Source: Patiria miniata (taxonomy: Eukaryota > Echinodermata > Asteroidea > Valvatida > Asterinidae). Taken from it: a DNA stretch of 64,000 nt. The translations under genes were made by a program, and so were the position numbers. Shown here piece by piece: positions 1 to 8,756 of the stretch (position 1 is the first letter of the stretch; every line of letters begins with the position of its first letter). The notes below the pieces were generated by a model. The model did no database searches. It was not told where the DNA came from and was given only the letters and a program-made list of their open reading frames with translations. Where the stretch lies: the NCBI RefSeq assembly GCF_015706575.1, contig NW_024037064.1, forward strand, positions 9,897,606-9,961,605, given 5' to 3'.

Positions 1-621
1 CCACGCGGCATCGCAGCTACACGCAGCGACAATCGCTTGGTGGTTGTTGAGCAAAGCGCACCCCATGTGAAGGTGTTCAACAGCGACAACACGCTGGCAT
101 ACAAGTTCCCAACGGTGCCACCGAGTGAGGTTGGTAAGACCACGGTTAACCTCCAGAGCGTAGCTGTCAAGAATGATGGTACCATTGCAGTGGGAGATGT
201 GGCGAGGATGGTATTGACAGTGCACAGCCCCACTGATGGTGAGCTCCTTCATACCATACCAGTCAAGATTAAACCTTATTTTCTGGCTTTTGACAGCAAT
301 GATCGAGCGATAATAAGTAACTATGAATCACAGACAGTGGATATTGCCGATGGCAATGGTACTACAAAACGTACCATTAAACCCACCATCAATGGTCAAC
401 CAGTGAAATACTGCTTCGGTGTATGCACTGATGGCTCAGGTATCTATGTTGCAATGGATAATGGTGGCAACACGGGTCATATCCACCACTATGACCCTCA
501 AGGTGGCTTCCTCCAGTGCATCGCACAGGGTCTGTACAGCCCTCGGGGTATCACAATCCCATCTGATGGGCAGCTGGCAGTGGCTGACTTGTCCTCAGTC
601 AAAATATATCACCAGGTGTGA
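1..621 (+). CDS. TRIM-NHL gene A, final exon only (5' part outside window)
   Basis: This is the last coding exon of a TRIM-NHL gene whose exon 1 lies left of the window. Comparison with the complete copies shows that base 1 is the third base of the exon, so the reading frame starts with codon CCA at position 1 and runs 206 codons to TGA at 619-621. It encodes NHL blades 2 to 6 (PRGIAAT start; VVVEQSAPHVKV, ISNYESQTVDI, MDNGGNTGHIHH and VADLSSVKIYHQV loops). An in-frame ATG at 37 is internal and is not a real start. An ATTAAA poly(A) signal variant lies at 705-710, 84 bases after the stop. The exon is closest to exon 2 of gene E, and the DNA after it is also closest to the tail of E, so A and E look like one recent duplication pair. 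Confidence is high for the exon; the product name depends on homology to the full copies. Confidence 0.93.
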   Translation, partial: PRGIAATRSDNRLVVVEQSAPHVKVFNSDNTLAYKFPTVPPSEVGKTTVNLQSVAVKNDGTIAVGDVARMVLTVHSPTDGELLHTIPVKIKPYFLAFDSNDRAIISNYESQTVDIADGNGTTKRTIKPTINGQPVKYCFGVCTDGSGIYVAMDNGGNTGHIHHYDPQGGFLQCIAQGLYSPRGITIPSDGQLAVADLSSVKIYHQV

Positions 622-2845
622 TACAACATTGTAATCAGTCATGTCAATTTTGCATCATTTGAGGAATATTGAAAAAGTAAAGAGCGGTCCTATCACAACA
701 ATGAATTAAAAGTTTTAGAATATTGATACATCACGTATTATACAAAAAAAACGTGTACGGTGTTGGACTGCATGTGTTACCTGTATCATTTTGACTTGCT
801 GATCAATCGGTCAATTTTGTCCACAAAAGTGGGCGGTTGTCTTAACTTCATCAGGTATAATTATAATGAGTCACCTTTTCAGTTCAAAGAAAAAAAGATA
901 AGATAAAAAATTTACATTGTATCAAATCCGGTGATGATTTTTAAAAGGCGTTTAAAAATAAAATTAGGAAAAACCTAAAGGCAAATAAACTTTTTAATTC
1001 ATGTATATTAACATTCATCCTCAGTTCAAGTACTATTAGGATAAACAAATAAAACGCTATTCGAGAGAAAACTTGAAATACCACGATTACAGTTTTGTTT
1101 CAATATCAATTTTTCTGATACGTTAGATGTATTTCGTTTTTCAACAAACAACATACTGGTTCTGACAACTGAGGGTGTCAATGTGATATGAATACAAATT
1201 GTAGCCCATTGGCAAAATTATGTGCACAATATACGCTCATTGACCAACTGTGAGAGACTATTTAAACAATGAAACTCCAGAAAGACATCAACAAAAATGA
1301 ATTCGGCCCGAAAGCCTAGCAGGCCTACATCACAATAGTTCTGGCAAACTTGCATCTTACAACAGCAGATAGAAGCCTTTGCCAAGAAATTGCGACACTT
1401 GTAGAGCTAAGCTTGATCGTTCTGTTAAAAACATATTGTAATTTATATTTAACCCGCCTGTAAATACGCAGTTTAAGAAATATAATCATCCTATTCTGAT
1501 TTTGACTTCGCTTATTGCAAAACAAGGTTTTATTAGTTGGTTTCAGTTGCCTCAATGGGTTGAGTTATGTAGAGAAATTGAAATTCGAGAAGAAAAATGG
1601 AATAAAAAAATCATTCCATGGAAACAAATGCAGTGATTATTACAACTCATGATGTTAATCATGTGAGCTAGCTCCTATGAAACGAAACATTGTTTTGTTT
1701 CTTTAATTAAAACCAGCATAACCTTCAGGTTATTATGTACTGTAAAGAAGTCACGAGAAATGTTTGATGTAATAACTGACAGTTCCATTATATATTTAGA
1801 ATTTTCTCGACATCTACGATTATATGTTGTGAGTACATTTTATATTACATGCTACTCAGTTTGTAAATATTGAATACTGAAATTGAGATGGCTGAATTTA
1901 CTTCAAGGTTTCAATTCAACCCACGTGATTGGTGCTTGACCAATAGGAATGTGTAAGCTTTCCTAAGAATTTATCTTAGGATTAGCTTTCAATTGAAAAG
2001 AAAAAACAGTGTTGGTTCACTTTTAACTCAATGATCAAGATACATGTACATGTATACATTTCTTTTAACTGTTCAAGAAATTTGATACAATTTCCCAAAT
2101 ATCTGGAGATAATTTAAAAACTGTTTAAATATGTCAAGTAGAGTCAAATTCAAAATTAAGTTTGATTGTTCTGTCAAAGACATTTTGTTTAATTGCTGTT
2201 AACCTGCCTGTAAATACACAATTTCTCAAAATGGGATCAATCTCTGTTGATTTGACTTAGCTCATTTCAAAACTTAGTTTTATTAATTGAATTCAGCTGC
2301 TTTAATGAATGGGTTGGTAATTTGGTATATTTAAGAAGCTTAAATTCCAGAAGACACTTCATCAAAAACATTACATAGAAAACATCATGTGGTAATTACG
2401 ACTCATGAGATTCATATAGACGAAATCTTGAAGTTAAAAAAACGGCTTAGGGAAGTTTTAGCTCTTTTCGTATTTGCATTGTCGCCAACATACATGTAAC
2501 ACTGGAGTTATCATGAACAGAAGTTATGATAATTGTTGTATATATATCTTTTAACCAAAAGTCCAATTATACACTAATGTTTTTTCTCGACATCAACGAT
2601 ATGTTTTCAGTAGAATTTGGTTCATATGGATTTCATGAGATAAAGCATGTAAATCGTAAATACTCAAATATACGTAAGATGCTAACCTGATTTTTATCAA
2701 AGGGTTAAATTCAAGCAACGTGATCGGTTCTTGGCCAATAGGAATGTTTTCACTGTACTAGCTGGGTATTTCATGACAAAGTTCCCAATTGGAAAGGAAA
2801 ATAGTGTTTTTAGAACAATTAAATGCTACAGCTATAGCTTATTAA

Positions 2846-3100
2846 ACTGTGGTGCATGTTTTGTATGCAGGCTTGTACTTTGCATTTGTGTATGTGTAAG
2901 GCCGATACACAGGACTTCACGATACCAGTACGTGAATGCAATTGACTTTGTGCAAACAAGGGGAGTCACACAAGCCTGACACGGGATGATACTAATAAAT
3001 ACCCTTGAGTGCCAATTGAACGAAGTCCAAAAGATCGACCGCGCACTCGAGTACCGTACACTCGTCTACAATGCACTACACTATACTTGTTTGTCTATAT
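2846..3100. promoter_or_regulatory. Distal conserved block, unit A-B
   Basis: About 250 bases running from GGTGCATGTTTTGTATGC through ACACGGGATGATACTAATAA and GATCGACCGCGCACTCGAGT to CACTACACTATACTTG. The same block is found once in every spacer of the array, including the otherwise divergent type II and F spacers. Its AATAAATA is TATA-like. Function is unknown; a promoter, enhancer or remote non-coding exon of the next gene are options. Conservation across spacer classes is the only evidence. Confidence 0.35.
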
Positions 3101-3536
3101 TTTGGCTAAAAAAAATTGTTTGTTTTCAATAAAGCGGGGATTTCTTCAAACTAATCAATGATATGCTAACTGTATGTTGTGTTCAACTTTTTAAATGACT
3201 TACAGGAGGTAGGCATTACTCATTTAGCAGACAACACTCTAATTGTTTGGACTTTTTTTAATGACACTTAACATTTCGATTCCTAATTAAATAGTCCTGT
3301 TATTGAGACTGTATTTTGAATTTGATGGGGGAGTTTTTAAATGGCAAAGAAGCGTTCTTTTACCTAATTGAATTTATTTTGTGTATTTTTGGCAATACAA
3401 ATTTATTCAATTTTAAATGGGGAATGGGAGGAAAAGTTGTCCCATAATAGGTTTAGGAGTAATTATTCAGCAAACGTAATTTGAATTATCACCCCCCCCC
3501 CTCCCTCAGGTGATTCAGGCGGGTATATTTTGGAGG

Positions 3537-3680
3537 ACTCGAGTCAGTTTATTTGTTTATTTTTTGTTTGACTCGTGACTGGCATCAGACTCGTTACCCT
3601 TTGGACTCGGTTTGAGTCAGACTCGGCTAGTGACTGATTCGGACTATGTTCAACTCCAATCGAGTCCATTTCGAGCAACA
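3537..3680. repeat. ACTCG-motif cluster
   Basis: A short region in which ACTCG or its complement CGAGT recurs about ten times at irregular spacing (GGACTCGAGTC, TTGACTCGTGAC, CAGACTCGTTA, GGACTCGGTTTGAGTC, CAGACTCGGC and so on). It is retained in the type I tails of C (24165-24310), D (33115-33260) and E (44275-44415). It may be the remnant of a degenerate satellite or of a transposon end. Confidence 0.4.
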
Positions 3681-4899
3681 AAAACGTGTTGAAACGTGAG
3701 GGGAAAGTGAAATGAATTTGTTAATGTACTTGTTTACATTTTTTTATATTATTCTAATGAAAACGGTCCCTTTGAATGGTGTGGAATAATGCTGTGTGTC
3801 TCTGAGCGATCACCTCGTTTGAATTTTGACAGGTTATTTGTGTATTTCTGCATTTTCTGTGTTTAACTGATTAGCAGGAAATACACTCTTTGGGAACACA
3901 GTTTGAAATTACAAAGAATTCAGGTAATTGCAGATTAAACAATACGAAACAGTTATGACAGCACCGCGCCCTAATTGTATTTGTTGAAGAAGGAGGAGCC
4001 ATGGACTGCGTGGAGAGTAAAAACAATAGATGAGCGTTCAAAAAATAATAAAAGATACATTAAAATGTCTGGAATCAGGTTAAAGGTTTGATTTTACATT
4101 TTGATTCTGTATTCGATGTCATGTCGATCCCTGAACAATACGTGTAGTGTTATATTAATTATGAGCCTGATATAGTACATGGAAAAACATGAGTCAAGAA
4201 GTTGCTTCTGGCAAGACCAAAACAAAACAAAAGCAATATGCAACGGCAAAATCTCAAACTTGCCAAACAGTCTTTCAGTTTTGAATAAATGAAGCAATTT
4301 GGACGTCAGACAGGATTGGTGAGATACGTACCTACGAAACAAGTGAACATAGATTTCTCCTCAAAAGCAGCAAATGTGGAGGGTCTTCTTGCAATTTCGA
4401 AAAGAAAGTTATTAAAAGCACTGGCCGGGTTTCAATTGTACATTTGCAATTGTGAGTGTGAATTACCTCCGAATCTCTGCCCACGTTCTGCCCTAGATGT
4501 GGCAACATAAAACAAACAAGTTGCAAACAAATGGAATCTGAATGATAATGAGATATCCAAATTCTGCACAATAACAAGAACTGACAAGTCCGATTTTCTA
4601 TGAGCTTTAATCCAAGAGAGGTCATCATACAGCCACTTCCCAGATGGTTTATCAGAGCTCTGCAAAAATTAAATTGAACTAGAGTTTCGCGTTTGTTGAG
4701 TTACAAACGCAGAGTGGTCGGGCGGACAGCCTTTTCATTATACACTGCCCAGTTAAGTTAGGAATATATGTTTATGTAGAAAAAAGGATCACGAAATTAA
4801 ATCCCTTCAAGTACAATCAATGTTTCAAAAAGGTATCTTTAACGGTGTGATCAATTTCAGTAAACATTCTATGTGCACAAAAAGTTATTTCTGGTTTGA

Positions 4900-6011
4900 T
4901 GACGTCATCAGTCAAAAATAGTTAGTGAATACTGATAAAGTTCGGAGAGGATAATTTTTCATTGTAAAGTTAAAATAACGTATGAAAAAATGGGAAATAT
5001 AATTGTGTTAATAACACCTAACTTCCGGTTTGATGACGTATTGATAACACCTAACTTCCGGTTTGATGACGTCCCAGCATATTAGAGATCCAAAGGTGAA
5101 CATTGTAATGGAGATCATTATTTGGACTTCGAAGATATGACAGGGATCACATGATGATAGAATTAAATTAAAACTATGATCTTTTTCAAATTCTCATTAA
5201 AGTAACTTCCGGTCTGATGACGTCATGAATTTGAAACCTCGCCAAGTTATCTGTGGTTAATCAGAGAATGTCAAGGGGCGATTTGGTAAAATTTGGACGG
5301 ATGGTTTTACAATTAAAGAAGGGAAACTCTATTTTATGTGCCGATAGGGGGCGCCCTTTCGGATGATGACGTCATCACACTGTTTTTTTTTGCGTCTTGC
5401 GTTCTCACTAAACACTTTCATAATATATATGTCTGTAGTAAAATGCTTCCGCTTTTGAGTTATATTCAGTTTGTATTGCACTTCCGGTAACACCGGAAGT
5501 AAAGGTCAAGCGGTTTTGCGTCCGGGAACACGAAATTTTCCTCACGGCATAGTCTACAACCTCACGAAAAAACGAACACGATACTCTATTTAGTTCAAAA
5601 GATATAACGCAAACTATTTTGTCAAAATTTGCCCTTAAATAGCTTGTAATTTGATACCTGATGACGTCATGATGACGTAACAAAATTTATAACATCTTTG
5701 TAACATGGTACAAGTTCACACAAGGTTTTGTGATCATACCGTGAACCGTTCGGAAGAAATGCTGCTTTGTTTTGATGTCAGGCTAACGTCTTCATTTTGA
5801 ATTCACCTAACTTTGACCTTCCGGTAGACCCGGAAGTAAAGGTCAAGCGAGTTCACGTATGCGACAAAAACTGTTAAGCGATTAATGGTCTATCTGATTT
5901 ACAGAATACAAACATCATTGATTGTTTAAGAGTTATAGGTGAAAGTAATTGGTCACTTTTTCAGATAAAATCACTTGTAATTTGACACCTGATGACGTAA
6001 TCATGACGTCA
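4900..6011. promoter_or_regulatory. Cluster of TGACGTCA (CRE/ATF-like) palindromes
   Basis: Perfect TGACGTCA palindromes start at 4900, 5218, 5367, 5662 and 6004, with one-base variants near 5034, 5067, 5672 and 5992. Two copies of an ETS-like inverted pair, CTTCCGGT then ACCGGAAGT or CCCGGAAGT, each followed by AAAGGTCAAGCG, begin at 5481 and 5818. All lie inside the Helentron-like element. Confidence 0.6.
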
Positions 6012-6119
6012 CAGTAATATGCACCACTTCGGATGAGGGTCGATATATATTGAAAGCTACAAGTTCATACCATATACCGTTTAAGAGAAAACCCGCGGAG
6101 AAGTATTGTCCGGAAAAAA

Positions 6120-6121
6120 AA

Positions 6122-6152
<31 letters not shown>
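6120..6152. repeat. (GAAA)n microsatellite
   Basis: About eight uninterrupted GAAA units near the right end of the Helentron-like element. A short reading frame starting at 6106 is created by this repeat and is not a gene. Confidence 0.9.
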
Positions 6153-6154
<2 letters not shown>

Positions 6155-6199
6155 TAATCGTAACAGATCCAAAGAGTGGTCGGGTTGTGCCCGACCACT

Positions 6200-7061
6200 C
6201 AATAAAAGTCAAAGGCTCCATAATAACACCAACTAGTTTCATAGGATATAACGTTTCCTTTTTTTGTGATTCATCGCTAATAGACTTTTCATAGAGAATG
6301 ACTCGGAGAATAAATCTTTAAAACATCCGTGCTTTATATGAGATTTGCATGTTTTCCGACACAATTATATTGGGAAAGATGCGGCAATTAATGCAGTTTA
6401 GAAGTTATAAAAAATTAAGAAAAAAGAGTAGAAGGGGCTCAGATGTCCCATTTCCGGCAATGAGCGGCGGTAACTTTTAAGAAAAATGAAAAAGAAAATG
6501 GAAGCTTCTCCGGATCCTATACCGCCCTCACATCAGGAATCAGGCTCATTTAGACATCCAAAATAGGAAGTGTTTGTTTTTTAATGGCCGTAGGTACTTT
6601 CGAAACCTCCCCAACCCATCCATCCCAACGCCCCGCCCCCCCCTTCAAAAACAATGAATGCATCGGAGAATTTTTTTTTTAAATACAAAAAAAAAATGTA
6701 CAATGGAAATTAAACATATATACCTATCTAATGCAGCTTTTTTTTTTAATGAGATGGGAAAACATGAGTGCACTGCCAAACAAAAAGGCCATCCCTTGTT
6801 TCATTGGAAAACAAGGAAACATGTGAACCCTTGCAAATTACCCCCTCAACGGTTACAAAGAGAGAGTTGGGCAGACAACTTGAAAATACATTCGAATGCA
6901 CTGGCGATGACGCTTGATGAAGCCCTCGGTATTGGCTTATTTTGTTTTTTTATTAATTTTAGATGCATTTTTTGGGGGTCCAGATTTAGAGTAAGTCAGT
7001 AAAAGTTTCGAAGAGATGGTCACGAACACAATCTATAGTACTGTACCATGCATAGGAAAAA
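6200..7061. repeat. End of type I tail, unit A-B
   Basis: Continuation of the duplicated spacer after the Helentron-like insertion, including homopolymer runs near 6638, 6670 and 6737. The same stretch occurs at about 45450-46300 (very close match), 34260-35075 and 24670-25440. No gene seen. Confidence 0.75.
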
Positions 7062-7240
7062 TTGCCGTGCTGTCCCTTGGAGGCGCTCTTCGTATTACAT
7101 TGCACTTCGATTTCTAGTTCTACTTCCGCGTTGATTGCTTCGAGCCTGAAATTTAATCAACCGAAAGATTCGCTTCTTTCGACTCAACAGAAACATCATT
7201 TTGGCATCCAAACCGGGAACGTCGGATAAATGTGAGCACA
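7062..7240 (+). promoter_or_regulatory. Proximal conserved block (candidate promoter and 5' non-coding exon of gene B)
   Basis: Starts GTGCTGTCCCTTGGAGGCGC, has an ETS-like ACTTCCG (about 7122), then AACCGAAAGATTCGCTTCTT followed by TCGACTCAACAGAAAC, whose complement GAAAGAAGCGAA loosely resembles an interferon-response element. It ends with GATAAATGTGAGC, where GTGAGC (7232-7237) could be a splice donor pairing with the acceptor at 8750. The block recurs upstream of C, D, E and F and at the right edge, in both spacer classes. Promoter function is an inference; no transcript is visible. Confidence 0.38.
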
Positions 7241-7334
7241 ATAATCTTTGTCTTCCTTAAACCCTGGAGAAGCATTTTGTTGTGAAATTCTGATGAGGCA
7301 TTTTTTACGTGTGTGACTAAATGTACATGTTGTA

Positions 7335-7403
7335 TTGTAACCACGTTCATGGGTGTATGTACATGTACTCCATGTACTTGTTATTACATGTACATGTACA
7401 TGT
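7335..7403. repeat. ACATGT/TACATG microsatellite region
   Basis: Interrupted TACATG repeats, longest run at about 7380-7402. Similar runs occur at 37202-37222 and 46523-46567, the matching places upstream of E and F. Confidence 0.8.
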
Positions 7404-7425
7404 ATGGCTGTTAATATTGTTGATG

Positions 7426-8039
7426 TACCCTAACGTGGCGCGGCCCCTAACGTGGCGCACTTGGATTTTTCGCCGGTAGCGCCTAGCTAGAGCAAAATTT
7501 TAAACTGAAATTTCACAGAAAGTGAAATTTCATCAAGTTCTAAACGGTTCTGTTCATAAATCGCGAGCCTTAGTTATTTACCCGTAACAATGTAAGAAGG
7601 AAAAGCTATTTTGGCGTGATTTTCCGATTTTATTTTCAAGTGCAAAGTGAACCCTTTGAAAATGCCCTGAAAAATAAGAAAATAATTTTCTGACAAACAT
7701 TTGGCTGGGTATGTAAGTAAAGATATTAATTATTTATCAGAATTTATCAAGTTTATAGGAATTCGTAAGTGTTAATTTGGAATTTTCCAAGATTTATTCA
7801 AGTGCGCCACGTTAGGGAACACTCCGCCAATTTTTGCCCAATTTCCGGACACCACCATTTTTGAATTTCAGATTAAATTTTATGAAACTGAAATTGTTCA
7901 CAGAGGTAAAATAGCAAGCATTGATAAGGTAAAAGTACTAGTATTTTATTGCATGAATTTGAGGTTTGTCAACAAAGAGGCTTGGCAACACTACACGAGG
8001 AAAGTCGGGTAAGCTTCGAAGTGCGCCACGTTAGGGAAC
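7426..8039. mobile_element. TIR DNA element with CCCTAACGTGGCGCACTT ends (nested copy)
   Basis: The motif CCCTAACGTGGCGC occurs twice at the left (about 7428 and 7445) and, as AGTGCGCCACGTTAGGG, twice in inverted orientation at about 7801-7817 and 8021-8037. The corresponding place upstream of F (46600-46615) runs from GGCTGTTAATATATATATTG directly into AGTAATGGCATTGC, so this is an insertion. The paired ends suggest one copy inside another. No reading frame of note and no clear target duplication. Superfamily not recognised. Confidence 0.6.
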
Positions 8040-8756
8040 ACGACTATATATCGAGTAATGCTAATGGCATTGCTCGATGCAGAGGACTATAGATTTAACG
8101 TACAAGTACAGCACACATTTTGTTATTATTTTAACATGTTTTAAAAATTAATGACGGCTATCATGATAATGGAGATGAAAATAAAACGATAAAGACGAAA
8201 CCATGTCATGTCATCTCAAAAAAAATTAATGCGAAAGATTGGAGTATCCATATCTGTCCATCATGATAATTACTATATTTGCTGTGTGGCTCCTAAATAC
8301 AAAGGAAGCCCTGGAGATAAATATTCATGGGCCACTATGGAGCATCTTACAACTTTAACTTTGTACATGTTGATGTTTTGCATTCAGAAATTTGACATAT
8401 TATGATAAAGTGCAACATATTTAGATGATAGAGTCACTTTCAGATTTCTGCCTTACCGGGTTAACGAATTAACGAACAATATCACAAATCCAAGGGAGCA
8501 TCAGAAATAAAATAAAATATGTGATGTTTTGAAGAGGAGGTGCAGTTTATTGATAAGGATATGATTTTGCACTTGTTTCTTTTCAATTTACATCTTGAGA
8601 GCCCTGCACACATCGATTCATTTCAAATGCAAAAACACATCCTGTCAATTACTAGTGGTCCCTACCCATAAAGGGAAACATAAACGTGATACATTTTTAT
8701 CACTGTTACATGTATGTTTTAAATAAAATATTTTTCTTCACATTTATTAGACAAAA
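8040..8756 (+). promoter_or_regulatory. Proximal upstream region of gene B, ending in a splice acceptor
   Basis: Conserved with the same region before D, E and F. It includes ATTCATGGGCCACTATGGAG, CACATCGATTCATTTC, ACTAGTGGTCCCTACCCATA and, immediately before the start codon, a pyrimidine-rich TTTTTCTTCACATTTATTAG ending at 8750. The TAG followed by ACAAAAATGG reads as a splice acceptor six bases before ATG, so much of this region is probably the 3' part of a 5' UTR intron. Confidence 0.45.

Larger units (their letters stand above)
622..4675. repeat. Type I tail of gene A (duplicated spacer DNA)
   Basis: AT-rich non-coding DNA that recurs, collinear and highly similar, after genes C (from 21282), D (from 29693) and E (from 40446). 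It contains two CCAAT/E-box-like stretches of the form CACGTGATnGGTnnTTG followed by CCAATAGGAATG (about 1920-1953 and 2718-2746), the distal conserved block (2846-3100), a poly-C tract (3491-3506) and an ACTCG-rich stretch (3537-3680). Short reading frames on both strands are not preserved in the other copies, so I see no gene. Confidence 0.85.
4676..6199 (-). mobile_element. Helentron/HINE-like non-autonomous rolling-circle element
   Basis: This 1.5-kb block is absent from the matching place in the tails of D (34245) and E, which read straight through an AATTGAATAAAAG-like site. Read on the minus strand it ends in a hairpin (GCGTTTGT, loop, ACAAACGC), then GAAACT and CTAG, joined to host TT. 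Just inside lies CCCGACCACTC, and the opposite end carries the complementary GAGTGGTCGGG (itself a hairpin, 6174-6199), which is the sub-terminal inverted repeat layout of Helentrons. The interior has a diverged direct repeat with a period of about 337 bp (from 5481 and from 5818) and two adjacent 34-bp repeats (5011 and 5045). It has no coding capacity. Family assignment is inferred from the ends only. Confidence 0.5.

Noticed and set aside
37-621. Internal ATG starts in exon 2 as separate small genes (37, 49726 and the frames opening in introns at 10719, 20601, 28916, 39657 and 56786)
   Set aside because: Acceptor sites with pyrimidine tracts and the phase match to exon 1 show these to be second exons. 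The intronic extensions are chance open frames.
4094-4665. Overlapping minus-strand frames (also near 33732-34368 and 44905-45431) with similar peptides such as LLHLFKTERLFGKFEILPLH
   Set aside because: Similarity reflects recent DNA duplication. The frames shift and stop between copies, and the type II equivalent (14375-14632) does not keep the peptide, so no coding selection is visible.
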